Shown here in pieces: positions 38,059 to 46,593 of a DNA stretch of 64,000 nt. Source of the DNA: Bacillota bacterium (GTDB lineage Bacteria; Bacillota; Clostridia; Tissierellales; Sedimentibacteraceae); NCBI GenBank assembly GCA_023453025.1, contig JAEXUD010000014.1, forward strand, positions 1 through 64,000, in the 5' to 3' direction. A program made the position numbers and the translations under genes. The notes beneath the pieces were generated by a model, which was not told the origin of the DNA, ran no database searches, and worked only from the letters and a program-made list of their open reading frames with translations. The stretch's first letter is position 1; the number at the start of each line of letters is the position of its first letter.

Positions 38059-38139
38059 ATGGTTACTTATGGAGATTTATTTACCCTCGGGTTACTCATA
38101 GCAGCGATTATTGCCTTGTTAAAAGACAAGCTTAAATAG
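38059..38139 (+). CDS. Holin-like type I toxin, copy 1 (26 aa)
   Basis: A 26-residue peptide: MVTYGDLFTLG, then a hydrophobic helix LLIAAIIALL, and a basic tail KDKLK. This matches the small holin-like toxins of Firmicute type I systems, which insert in the membrane. The ribosome site GGGAGGTG is locked in a CTCCC-TGAAAA-GGGAG hairpin (38035-38050). A strong opposing promoter starts an antisense RNA across the 3' untranslated part, the layout of txpA/ratA and bsrG/SR4. Two further near-identical copies are at 43418 and 46283. Confidence 0.85.
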   Translation: MVTYGDLFTLGLLIAAIIALLKDKLK

Positions 38140-38146
38140 TTTTACA

Positions 38147-38239
38147 TAAAAAACTAACCGCCAAAGTTTAGCGACCGAGCGGTTAGAATTTATTTAATCG
38201 ATTTTGGAGCTAACCGTTTATTCGGCAGTTCCTTTTGTT
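38147..38239 (-). ncRNA. Antisense antitoxin RNA, module 1
   Basis: Its promoter is TTGACA (38274-38269), 17 bases, TATAAT (38251-38246) on the minus strand, a perfect consensus. The RNA (~93 nt, predicted) ends at hairpin CTAACCGC/GCGGTTAG (38154-38186) plus a T run. The toxin mRNA ends at a second hairpin (38206-38232) followed by TTTT, so the whole antisense RNA is complementary to the toxin 3' region. Ends are predicted, not measured. Confidence 0.8.
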
Positions 38240-38274
38240 AAGTTAATTATAACAAAACTTAAAAATATTGTCAA

Positions 38275-38350
38275 GCAATGAATTTTCTCAATTCAACGCT
38301 ATGTGTTGCGGGAATTTTGTTGACTCTCAAATACTCTTCTACTGCCATTT
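38275..38350 (-). pseudogene. Remnant of the fmt 3' end, copy 1
   Basis: The minus-strand sequence TATTTGAGAG..AACAAAATTCCCGCAACACATAGCGTTGAATTGAGAAAATTCATTGCTTGAC aligns with the end of fmt and the bases after it. In the fmt frame it reads PQHIALN-stop against PEHIVLN-stop of fmt, with a one-base shift just before. Confidence 0.7.
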
Positions 38351-38356
38351 TATTTT

Positions 38357-40708
38357 TTATCTCTCAATAACACCCGTCACAAATTCTGTCCACTCATCTC
38401 TTAATTCATTTTCAGTAATATTAAGAACTTTTTCTATATTGCCTCCTTCTTTAAGCAACTCAACAAGCTTTTCTCTTCCGTATGTTTCAATGATAAATTC
38501 CACCAAGCTGTAGCCGTATGTGTAAATGTCACGGCTGCCACGCTCATTTAATTTATATAATTCAGGCAGCCCTATCTGCAGCAGATTTTTGTAATGTGAC
38601 TTCTCATTTATTTCCTGTCCTGCCAGGTACATTGCCGTTCCTTCCCACAGCCAGCCTGCAGACATGCTATCACCAACTAAAGCCATGGTCACAATATGGG
38701 TAAACTCATGTAATATAACTGTATCGTAATCAACATAGCTTCCGTTTTTATTTCTCAAGGTGAAATAAATAGTATCCTTGCTTATTGCTATTCCCCCGAA
38801 AGTTTCCATTACATCGCCGTCAAAATTTGCATCCTTGATTGTTGCCTGCCTTAAGGGTTCATATTTGTCATACATGTAAATCCTTACTATCGGTATGTCT
38901 TCTTCTTTAACATCCAAGAACTCCAGTATCCTGTCATATTCCTTTTCCAATGTTTCAATGGATTTTGAAGCAAACTCTTCATTTGATTTATTGTTTGAGC
39001 TGTAATAAATTTCAAAATGTTTGCCAATCATATATCTATCAAACTTGTATCCCCCACTGTCCTCAAAGTAACTGCTCTTGTCTATTTCTTCCTTTGTCCG
39101 CTTAATCCCTGCTCCTTCCGCATTCAAGGTGCAATCCTTTATTATGAGGTTCCCCATTACATCACATTTTAAATTTTCCACTGTTATGTTTTTAAATCGA
39201 TAGCTGCTGCGGTAATGATTTACAGGAATTACAGGCAGCTCATCAATCAATATTTTTTCTGCCTTCATCAAGTAATTGTCTCTTTCTGCTTCCTTTGTTT
39301 TCAGCGAACCTGCTATTGCCTCTTCAAAATCACGGTTATACCATTGATTGCTGCTGTCTTCCGAATTCGCCACGAAATTGGCAAGATATGTCATCGGGTC
39401 ATAATAATCAGCTGACCACGAGCTAAAAAGCATCTCATAATCGCCTGTATTGCTCTTCTTTATCAGTTCCTCAAAGGAAACTAAATTGAGTTTTATCTTG
39501 ATTCCCAAATTGCTTTCAATCATGCCTTCTAAGAATTTCCCGCCGTATTCATTGCTGACAGTTAACTCAATCTCCGGAAAATCATCCTTATATTCTGTCT
39601 TGCTGATTAATTTCCTTGCCATATGAGGATTTACCATACTTATGTAATTATCTCCCTGCCTGTTATCTTCTACAGTGCCGTCATACAGTCTCATATCAGG
39701 AGGTATGATACCGGCTGCCGGAATACTTCCGTAAAACATATGCTCACATAAATATTTTCTGTCAATAGCGTAAGAAAGCGCCCTCCTGACATCAATATCA
39801 TTGAGAGGCTTTTTTTCTGTGTTAATCAATACCCAGGTGGTACCGGTATAATCTGCAAACAGTATATCATCGTCTTCCTCCATGTTTTCATAAGGAAAAA
39901 TTTCCTCAACATGCACCTGTTGGTTCTTGTCGTATGTAGCGTTTATAAGGCACTTTACATATGGTATATTAACGTTATCCTTATCGTGATAGTCGTTGTT
40001 TTTTGACAAAAGTATGTATGAGCCCGGCTCATAGGAATTAAGCTCATACGGTCCGTTTGATATACAAGTATCCGGATTTATTTCCCATCCTTCTCCTTTT
40101 GTTTCCACAATATCCTGTCTTACAGGAAAAAGCATTGTCAATATTTCAGCAAAATAAGGCACAGGCTCGTTGAGTTCTATTTTTAAGGTCTTTTCGTCAA
40201 CAGCCTTTACCTCTATATCATCCTTGCTGCCTGTGCCGTTTATGTACTCATCCGCTCCTTTTATGTATAGTTCAAATATTTTAGAAACACTGCTGCCTTT
40301 CTGCTCGCATGATCTTTTGAAAGAATATTCAAAATCGGCAGCAGTCAAATCTCTGCCGTCTGACCATTTTGCATCATTTCTGATTTTAAATGTATATACA
40401 GTGTTTTCCATTCCCTCATCATTGGGGGATACAGTGAAGCTCTCCGCTGCACCTAATTCATAACCGTCCTCTCCTAATACCGTCAATCCTTCAAAAATCT
40501 GCCGGTCAATATTATAAGCCACTTTGCTGGTGGTTAAATGAGGATCCCAGAAAGTAACATCCACCGATAATAAGTTCCATAACAATGTGTTATCGGTGCT
40601 GGGAATTTCTTCATTTAAAGAATAAGTACCCACATTGCAGCCAGATATAAGCAGACTCATTATCAGAAAGCACGCTGTCAGAAAAATAATTAATTGTTTT
40701 TTAATCAT
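38357..40708 (-). CDS. Fusion lipoprotein: family 5 solute-binding domain plus gluzincin metallopeptidase
   Basis: A 783-aa lipoprotein with lipobox ISGC (Cys24). Residues ~40-535 form a peptide/nickel-type SBP domain (it shows DAKWSDGRDLTAADFEYSFKR, ALSYAIDRKYL and LPVIPVNHYRSSYRF). Residues ~560-783 form a peptidase MA-like domain with HEFTH at 667-671 and the third zinc ligand Glu689 in WLWEGTA. By family it should bind peptides and cleave them on the outer membrane face. No DppBCDF permease genes are near, which is odd for an SBP. The stop lies just before the module 1 fmt remnant. Confidence 0.85.
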   Translation of the reverse strand: MIKKQLIIFLTACFLIMSLLISGCNVGTYSLNEEIPSTDNTLLWNLLSVDVTFWDPHLTTSKVAYNIDRQIFEGLTVLGEDGYELGAAESFTVSPNDEGMENTVYTFKIRNDAKWSDGRDLTAADFEYSFKRSCEQKGSSVSKIFELYIKGADEYINGTGSKDDIEVKAVDEKTLKIELNEPVPYFAEILTMLFPVRQDIVETKGEGWEINPDTCISNGPYELNSYEPGSYILLSKNNDYHDKDNVNIPYVKCLINATYDKNQQVHVEEIFPYENMEEDDDILFADYTGTTWVLINTEKKPLNDIDVRRALSYAIDRKYLCEHMFYGSIPAAGIIPPDMRLYDGTVEDNRQGDNYISMVNPHMARKLISKTEYKDDFPEIELTVSNEYGGKFLEGMIESNLGIKIKLNLVSFEELIKKSNTGDYEMLFSSWSADYYDPMTYLANFVANSEDSSNQWYNRDFEEAIAGSLKTKEAERDNYLMKAEKILIDELPVIPVNHYRSSYRFKNITVENLKCDVMGNLIIKDCTLNAEGAGIKRTKEEIDKSSYFEDSGGYKFDRYMIGKHFEIYYSSNNKSNEEFASKSIETLEKEYDRILEFLDVKEEDIPIVRIYMYDKYEPLRQATIKDANFDGDVMETFGGIAISKDTIYFTLRNKNGSYVDYDTVILHEFTHIVTMALVGDSMSAGWLWEGTAMYLAGQEINEKSHYKNLLQIGLPELYKLNERGSRDIYTYGYSLVEFIIETYGREKLVELLKEGGNIEKVLNITENELRDEWTEFVTGVIER

Positions 40709-40910
40709 ATTCCAATCCCTCTTCCAGTACGTTGTTAATTTTATTTACTTCCCCAATTTTCTCTTAAATAATTAATACAGTCATTTTCAAATTCAACTGA
40801 GCTTTTTCCTATTATTTCATGAGTAATTACAATAATAATTTTATATTTTTTTATTTGTTTTAAATATTCTATTAATGTATTTTACTATTAATATCTAAAC
40901 AACTTGTACT

Positions 40911-41162
40911 CTATTCTACACCATAATTAATTTCCAAATCATTGTTAATGCTTTTTTGATATAAATTATAATACAATCCCCCTTTCTCAATTAACTCAGA
41001 ATGATTACCTCGTTCTACTATACTACCATTTTCAAGAACCAATATTTCATCAGAAAAAAAGCTCATTCTGCTGAATCTATGTGATGAACACACCCCTATC
41101 TTCCCCTTTAGCATTTCTAAATATTTATCTAAAATAAATAGATTACTATATAACAAATTCAT
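40911..41162 (-). pseudogene. Truncated ABC exporter ATPase (C-terminal 83 residues)
   Basis: Only the end of an ABC nucleotide-binding domain remains: the H-loop SSHRFSR, then FFSDEILVLENGSIVERGNHSELI and GGLYYNLYQ. Walker A, the LSGGQ signature and Walker B are missing. The first ~25 residues no longer fit the family well. It most resembles the ATPase half of MsbA/lantibiotic-type exporters. It is probably a decaying relic. Confidence 0.75.
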
Positions 41163-41537
41163 AGCAAACCCTAATTATAACTATAAAATGGTGTTTTATC
41201 TATATTATCAATATTTTCATTTATTTAGTATCCTTGTCATAAAATACAAGTTTAAAATTCAACAAATACTTCATGGTAGTAGGTGCTGAATAATTCCTGA
41301 ACATATCCCTGAGTGTGTTACATTTAACATTTTTTTAATGTTGCCATATTACAAATTCTATTTTTGTCTTCAACATTTTTCACAGCTCCCTTTTTACCAT
41401 TATAAACCATTGTTTGAAAAATTCCATTGATAATAGTATTAATAATAATTTCTCAAAAATTTCAAAAATATAATTTTACTTCAACTGCTATCATAATTAA
41501 TAAATTTTTCCAAAGGACATTAACACTATTTTATTCT
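41163..41537. other. Gene-free AT-rich gap
   Basis: I see no coding frame, RNA gene or strong hairpin here. It lies between the exporter relic and the esterase-like gene and may be decayed exporter DNA. Confidence 0.5.
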
Positions 41538-42737
41538 CTAATTATTAGGAGTAAGCTGGTCGAAATACAGCATGGCATCAAAGCAGGTTTCTACGTTTGT
41601 GTTTATTGTGTAATAGACGGGTTTGAAAGTTCTCATTTTATCAAAATACCATCCGATTAATGTCAATTCCCATGCAGATATTCCTGCGTTTTTAAGTTGT
41701 TTCGATGTACAGAATTTAATGCTTGGTGAATCGGCACCAATAGTATCTATTAATAAACCTGTGCGTTCAATGGAAAATATTTTTCTTTTACCTATGTTTC
41801 CTCTTGCCAAAAAAGAGTTCTTTTTAGCTTCGGTTACAATAGTATAATAATCATCTCCAAGGAAATTTGATAAATTTTGTCCCATTGTACTATACTGTAT
41901 ATCACTATTCCACATTGTAAAACTGTCCTCTATAATGTGACCATTATGAGCAAACAATACAATATTTTCATTATTATAATACTTCAATTCATGTTCCATA
42001 ACCCATAACATGTTTTCCGCCATCATGCTATCTCTGTCGTTACTTTGTTTTCCGCCCTCCACATACTCATAGTTCATTTTTATTGAGTGAATCAGGTGTG
42101 AAATATAATCAAATTCATATTTTTCTATAGATTTATTTGTCAGCAATTCATCCAATATATTTTCTATCTTTTCAATGGTTTTCTTATTTATTTGCTTTTC
42201 ATATTCCATTCTGTTAGACTTCAATCCTTTTACATCTATATCGGAATATCCTTTTTCATTGAGTAATCTTTTAATTACTTCTACTGCATGATATATGTAC
42301 TGAATATCAACACTGTAAAAATTAACATTTTCAGATTCAATCCAAGATAATAATCCATCCATTTCTTTATTGGTATACATATCATGAAATCCTAAGTTTT
42401 TTCTTTGCTCTTTATCATAAAATGAATGGATCTGATTTATTATAGCACCATCTCCTACCTGCACTTCTAAAACAAATGCAACGTGACCTCTTTCCTCTTT
42501 AATTTTTTTAAGAATTTCAAGCGTAATGTCAAACGGTTCTGCATTGCCGTGTGTAGCAGTACCTATTGCTATAACACGAGCATCTGGCAGGATGAAATTA
42601 TCCGGTAAAGATAACTGGCGGTATTCATAATCTGGAGAAGGAAGGATGAAATATAATACAATATTAAACAATAAAATTCCAAAAATAACAGCAGCTAAAA
42701 TAAAAAGTAAAATCAATTTTTTACGAGTTTTAATCAT
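41538..42737 (-). CDS. Erythromycin-esterase-like protein, membrane anchored
   Basis: A 399-aa protein. An N-terminal helix (LILLFILAAVIFGILLFNIVLYF) anchors it, and the rest faces outside. The Ere/succinoglycan-biosynthesis family motifs are visible: GTATHGNAEPF, VLEVQVGDG, RDSMMAENMLW, and VLFAHNGHI. True Ere enzymes open macrolide lactones by hydrolysis in the cytoplasm. The membrane anchor and divergence suggest another ester or amide substrate, so resistance should not be assumed. A small lipoprotein gene lies 28 bases upstream. Confidence 0.75.
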   Translation of the reverse strand: MIKTRKKLILLFILAAVIFGILLFNIVLYFILPSPDYEYRQLSLPDNFILPDARVIAIGTATHGNAEPFDITLEILKKIKEERGHVAFVLEVQVGDGAIINQIHSFYDKEQRKNLGFHDMYTNKEMDGLLSWIESENVNFYSVDIQYIYHAVEVIKRLLNEKGYSDIDVKGLKSNRMEYEKQINKKTIEKIENILDELLTNKSIEKYEFDYISHLIHSIKMNYEYVEGGKQSNDRDSMMAENMLWVMEHELKYYNNENIVLFAHNGHIIEDSFTMWNSDIQYSTMGQNLSNFLGDDYYTIVTEAKKNSFLARGNIGKRKIFSIERTGLLIDTIGADSPSIKFCTSKQLKNAGISAWELTLIGWYFDKMRTFKPVYYTINTNVETCFDAMLYFDQLTPNN

Positions 42738-42765
42738 TATCTATACTCCTTAACTATTTAATTTC

Positions 42766-43011
42766 TTAAAAAACATTCCGGGGTTCTTCGGTAAAACCTA
42801 CTTCCCGGGCCTCTTTCGGTTTTATCTTAGGCGTATAGTCATTAATACTTACATCCGGTACACGGCTTGTCTCCCGAGCGTGACGTTCGTTTATCACATT
42901 AACCTCATCATAAAACGTTTGCTGCCTTTCGGCGGTATTGGTACATGAACAAAGCATAGATAAACAAATTGCGATAAAAAACACTTTTAACATTTTATTT
43001 CTTATGTGCAT
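42766..43011 (-). CDS. Small lipoprotein of unknown function
   Basis: About 81 aa from the Met at 43011, which follows GGAGG. The signal peptide ends in lipobox LCSC, followed by an 55-residue charged tail (RQQTFYDEVNVINERHARE, PKIKPKEAREVGF). A frame from 43032 adds seven residues. No family is recognised. It is probably co-transcribed with the esterase-like gene. Confidence 0.6.
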   Translation of the reverse strand: MHIRNKMLKVFFIAICLSMLCSCTNTAERQQTFYDEVNVINERHARETSRVPDVSINDYTPKIKPKEAREVGFTEEPRNVF

Positions 43012-43030
43012 ATATTTCCTCCACAAAAAC

Positions 43031-43116
43031 AATATTGGAAAATTTTTTTATATTGCTTACTCCTGCTATATTCTAAATACAGTGTTTTACCCGAATAATA
43101 CAATCATACATATTAA
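43031..43116 (-). pseudogene. Broken 5' end of an ABC-2 permease gene
   Basis: The minus strand reads ATGTATGATTGTATTATTC, matching the start of the permease gene at 45946 (MYDFIIQVK against MYDCIIRVK). A stop codon and frameshifts follow, and homology ends at the ribosome site of the small lipoprotein gene. It marks one end of a ~0.95-kb direct repeat. Confidence 0.7.
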
Positions 43117-43329
43117 CGCCTATTATATTATTTATTTTTAAATAATAAGCGCTTAGAATAATTATTTTATTTAACTTGTAATAGTTAAATCTTGTGTATT
43201 TTTTAACAATATTACACTTAAATAATACCATATTTTTCAAATTTATTGCAATCGATTTCATTAAATTTAAAATTTGTTGCTAAATTCTGAATATTGCATA
43301 TGAAACATTTTTTAAGCATTTAAAACATA

Positions 43330-43358
43330 TTGAATTAAATGTAATATTTTGGTATAAT
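43330..43358 (+). promoter_or_regulatory. Toxin promoter, module 2
   Basis: TTGAAT, a 17-base spacer ending TGG, and TATAAT at 43353-43358. Confidence 0.8.
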
Positions 43359-43417
43359 ATGTCAAGGAATTGCCACGACGGATAGGCGGCTGGCTCCCTG
43401 AAAAGGGAGGTGATAAT

Positions 43418-43498
43418 ATGGTTACTTATGGAGATTTATTTACCCTCGGGTTACTCATAGTAGCGATTATTGCCTTGTTAAAAGACAAGCTTAAATAA
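43418..43498 (+). CDS. Holin-like type I toxin, copy 2 (26 aa)
   Basis: Identical to copy 1 except Ala15 to Val (LLIVAIIALL). The CTCCC/GGGAG hairpin that covers the ribosome site is conserved (43394-43409). Promoter, terminator hairpin and antisense promoter are all intact, so the module looks functional. Confidence 0.85.
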   Translation: MVTYGDLFTLGLLIVAIIALLKDKLK

Positions 43499-43507
43499 CT
43501 TTTACAT

Positions 43508-43599
43508 AAAAAAGTTAACCGCCCAAGAACCAGTTGGACGGTTAATGTAATTTAACCACTAATTTGGGACTAACCGTTTATTCGGCAGTTCCTTTTGTT
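43508..43599 (-). ncRNA. Antisense antitoxin RNA, module 2
   Basis: TTGACA (43634-43629), 17 bases, TATAAT (43611-43606). The terminal hairpin TTAACCG/CGGTTAA (43515-43545) keeps its stem ends, but its loop (CCCAAGAACCAGTTGGA) differs wholly from modules 1 and 3. It may therefore act mainly on its own toxin mRNA. Confidence 0.75.
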
Positions 43600-43634
43600 A
43601 AGTTAATTATAATGCAGCTAGAAAATATTGTCAA

Positions 43635-43700
43635 GCAATGAATTTTCTCAATTCAACGCTATGTGTTACGGGAATTTGTTTCCTTCAAATACTATTCCAT
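43635..43700 (-). pseudogene. Remnant of the fmt 3' end, copy 2
   Basis: Reads GGAAACAAATTCCCGTAACACATAGCGTTGAATTGA on the minus strand, homologous to the fmt end. A TAA replaces the Glu codon of PEHIVLN, so it is clearly non-coding. Confidence 0.7.
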
Positions 43701-43728
43701 TACCAAAAATTTTTCATATTAAATTTAG

Positions 43729-44442
43729 TTATATAATATTTTTAGTCTTTTCAAAATAAAAGGATTCCAAAAAATTAGCGTCTTTAGATGCTTTTAAATC
43801 ATCCATATCAATATTTGTCACTACCTTACCCTCATCAATTATGGTGAGTCTTCCTGAAAATTCTTCTAACTCCTGTAAAACATGAGATGACAAAATTATT
43901 ATACTGTTCTTGCTTAATTCCTTTAAAATATTTTTTGCCATTCTGCGTTCACCGGGGTCTAAGGAGTTAAACGGCTCATCCAATATAATTATGTCAGGTC
44001 TGTCAAGCAAAGCTTGTATAATTCCAATTCTCTGCTTCATTCCTCCGGAATATGCGGATAATCTTTTGTCTGCACTTTGCGACAAATTAAATATATTTAA
44101 ATATTCTTTAATTTCTTTTTTCGCCTTTTCCCTGTTTATACTCTTAATACAGCTCATATACAGCAAGAATTCATAGCCTGTAATGTTTTCATAAACGCTG
44201 AAATCCTGAGGCAAATATCCTAATTTACTCTTGTAGTCCTTTGAGTAAATCGTATTGCCCTTAAATTTAACATCTCCTCCGGTTGGAAAAATAATTGTGG
44301 ACAATATGTTTAACAATGTTGATTTTCCGGCACCATTGGAGCCTATTAATATATTCATTCCTGCTTTAAACTCAATATTAATACCATCCAAAGCTGCGGT
44401 ATCTCCATATTTTTTCGTAACATTGCTGCATAAAATACTCAT
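43729..44442 (-). CDS. ABC transporter ATPase (ABC-2 type exporter)
   Basis: A 237-aa nucleotide-binding protein. Walker A is GSNGAGKST (34-42), the Q-loop LPQDFSVYENITGYEFL, the signature YSGGMKQR, Walker B IIILDEP and the H-loop SSHVLQE. It pairs with the permease gene 10 bases upstream. This DrrA/NatA-like class exports lipids, antibiotics or ions. Cargo is unknown. Its 3' 250 bases are duplicated at 46594. Confidence 0.9.
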   Translation of the reverse strand: MSILCSNVTKKYGDTAALDGINIEFKAGMNILIGSNGAGKSTLLNILSTIIFPTGGDVKFKGNTIYSKDYKSKLGYLPQDFSVYENITGYEFLLYMSCIKSINREKAKKEIKEYLNIFNLSQSADKRLSAYSGGMKQRIGIIQALLDRPDIIILDEPFNSLDPGERRMAKNILKELSKNSIIILSSHVLQELEEFSGRLTIIDEGKVVTNIDMDDLKASKDANFLESFYFEKTKNII

Positions 44443-44452
44443 TCTTATCCCC

Positions 44453-45946
44453 CTAATTCGTCCTTGTTAATATTTTTCTTCTGATTGTAAGCATAAATAT
44501 TATTACTATACTTATGATAATATACATTGTCACCATTTTATAACTCCATAAATCTGCATTTCTTCCCGTAAAATCCACCGCAAATATTTCGCCGTCCATC
44601 ATAATATATAAAAGCAGCAGATAATTTATCTGAAAAACATTTTCATTCCTTGTGACTTCACCCATAAGTATGGAAACGGCACATATTATAAAGCTGCCTG
44701 ATATTACTGCATTTACAGCCATGTAATTACCTGCTGCTGCGTACTTAATTACTACCGCGCTGTTTACAAACAACAATATAGCTATGCCTGAAATCCATGC
44801 TGTGTAAATTTGTTTAGCATAATATTCTGTTGATTTTATCAGCTTATTTAAGTTTGTTTCACTTCCATACAGAATTAATTTAGAAATTACACCCATTGGA
44901 ATGAAAAACAATATTGTATAAATAGTAGTTGAATCAGACACGAAGCTTAAAACCATAAAAAATATCAGGACTATTATCTTCCATGCCTTAATTTCCGATA
45001 AATACATAATACACTCATATAACCCGACTCTCATCAATAAATAATTAATTTTCCCGACTAATCTGCTTACCTCGGCATCATTCTCTTCATCTGCTGAATT
45101 ACTGACAGAGCTGTTATGGTAAAATTGATAATTACTTATAGCAAATTTAACTAACACTATACCTGTAAAAATTGTAATCAGCCTGTTAATAAATATATGT
45201 AGTGAATAATTTATCCCTTCAAACAGAAACCTATTTGCAACATAACCATTGCCAATCAGCGTATAGCCGTCAGTTCTTCCAGCTACATTGGACAATGACA
45301 AGGTAATTTGATCGGTAATATCAGATATACCTAAAAGAGACAAACCTTTGTTTTGTAATTCAATAGTTAATATAACTATATATATAATAAAATATATTAA
45401 GCTGCCTGCCGCACCGGATAGCCCTTCAATTGAATCAAAGAAAAACGTTATGCTGACAATTAAAAACAATGCAGGAATTACAAATATTATAAATGGCATA
45501 CATAAATGGATTATATTTACGCTCAAACTTTCTTTTTTAATCAATATTGATATGAAAGCTGCAATTATTATTGGAATCACCGTGGTAAGCAGTATCAGGA
45601 ACTTACTGCAGAAAACACTTAAAACAAAGGTTTTTTTATCTATCCTTGTACTGCCTGTCAGCCTGTTAACAGGATAATTATTTAAAACCTTGCCTCTGTC
45701 CCTGATGACATAGTAACCAAACAAGCCTGCAAGTATGATGTATATAACAGCAAAGCTTGTTCCCGCCCAATGAGAATTAAAATATCCCCTATAGCCTCTG
45801 CCGAAAATCATACCATTTGTATAATCATTGCTGTCAGGGATAAACATTAACGCACACAAAAATATTATCGGAAAGATTTTTTTATATTTCTTACTCCTGC
45901 TGTATTCTAAATACAATATTTTTACTTGGATAATAAAATCATACAT
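44453..45946 (-). CDS. ABC-2 type permease
   Basis: About 497 aa with roughly a dozen hydrophobic segments and no catalytic motif. It is the membrane partner of the adjacent ATPase. I place the start at 45946 (MYDFIIQ), eight bases after AGGA; the frame to 45955 adds three residues. The broken copy at 43116 shows the same start codon. The substrate is unknown. Confidence 0.8.
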   Translation of the reverse strand: MYDFIIQVKILYLEYSRSKKYKKIFPIIFLCALMFIPDSNDYTNGMIFGRGYRGYFNSHWAGTSFAVIYIILAGLFGYYVIRDRGKVLNNYPVNRLTGSTRIDKKTFVLSVFCSKFLILLTTVIPIIIAAFISILIKKESLSVNIIHLCMPFIIFVIPALFLIVSITFFFDSIEGLSGAAGSLIYFIIYIVILTIELQNKGLSLLGISDITDQITLSLSNVAGRTDGYTLIGNGYVANRFLFEGINYSLHIFINRLITIFTGIVLVKFAISNYQFYHNSSVSNSADEENDAEVSRLVGKINYLLMRVGLYECIMYLSEIKAWKIIVLIFFMVLSFVSDSTTIYTILFFIPMGVISKLILYGSETNLNKLIKSTEYYAKQIYTAWISGIAILLFVNSAVVIKYAAAGNYMAVNAVISGSFIICAVSILMGEVTRNENVFQINYLLLLYIMMDGEIFAVDFTGRNADLWSYKMVTMYIIISIVIIFMLTIRRKILTRTN

Positions 45947-46194
45947 ATTAAACATCCTGCTATTTATTTTTTAATATATAAATTCCTTTGTATAATTTTC
46001 TTCTATTCCCCCCGAATATTTATAATGCTTTGCCTAAATTATAACAAATCCTACAAATTATTGCAATTGTCTTCATCATACAATTTACCGGCTTTTGTTT
46101 TTTATTTATCAATATTAGAATGCTGCACCATTTAATTTAAGAATTTAAATATTTAGAGGTTAAGTATTTAGACAAGCAAAAAAATTAAAACATA

Positions 46195-46223
46195 TTGAAA
46201 TATATGTAATATTTTGGTATAAT
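46195..46223 (+). promoter_or_regulatory. Toxin promoter, module 3
   Basis: TTGAAA, a 17-base spacer ending TGG, and TATAAT at 46218-46223. Confidence 0.8.
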
Positions 46224-46282
46224 ATGTCAAGGAATTGCCACGACGGATAGGCGGTTGGCTCCCTGAAAAGGGAGGTGATAAT

Positions 46283-46363
46283 ATGGTTACTTATGGAGAT
46301 TTATTTACCCTCGGGTTACTCTTAGCAGCGATTATTGCCTTGTTAAAAGACGAGCTTAAATAG
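46283..46363 (+). CDS. Holin-like type I toxin, copy 3 (26 aa)
   Basis: Differs from copy 1 at two sites: Ile14 to Leu and Lys24 to Glu, which lowers the charge of the tail. Promoter, ribosome-site hairpin, and antisense promoter are conserved. Hairpin 2 carries one change (CAGATCC for CAGTTCC). Confidence 0.85.
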   Translation: MVTYGDLFTLGLLLAAIIALLKDELK

Positions 46364-46371
46364 TTTTACAT

Positions 46372-46464
46372 AAAAAAACTAACCGCCAAAGTTTAGCGAC
46401 CGAGCGGTTAGAATTTATTTAATCGATTTTTGAGCTAACCGTTTATTCGGCAGATCCTTTTGTT
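46372..46464 (-). ncRNA. Antisense antitoxin RNA, module 3
   Basis: TTGACA (46499-46494), 17 bases, TATAAT (46476-46471). The terminal hairpin (46379-46411) is identical to that of module 1, while the promoter spacer (with GCAGCTAG) matches module 2, a mosaic. Confidence 0.78.
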
Positions 46465-46499
46465 AAGTTAATTATAATGCAGCTAGAAAATATTGTCAA

Positions 46500-46565
46500 G
46501 CAATGAATTTTCTCAATTCAACGATATGTGTTGCGGGAATTTGTTTCCTTCAGATACTATTCCAT
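46500..46565 (-). pseudogene. Remnant of the fmt 3' end, copy 3
   Basis: In the fmt frame it reads GNKFPQHISLN-stop, against GNKFPEHIVLN-stop in fmt itself. One base is missing further upstream. Confidence 0.75.
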
Positions 46566-46593
46566 TACCCAAAATTTTTCATATTAAATTTAG

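Larger units (their letters stand above)
43031..43983. repeat. Direct repeat, left copy (~0.95 kb)
   Basis: This stretch matches about 45870-46852 with an offset of 2.83-2.87 kb. It covers the permease 5' end, TA module, fmt remnant and ATPase 3' end. The right copy holds the intact permease start and a truncated ATPase. Confidence 0.75.
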
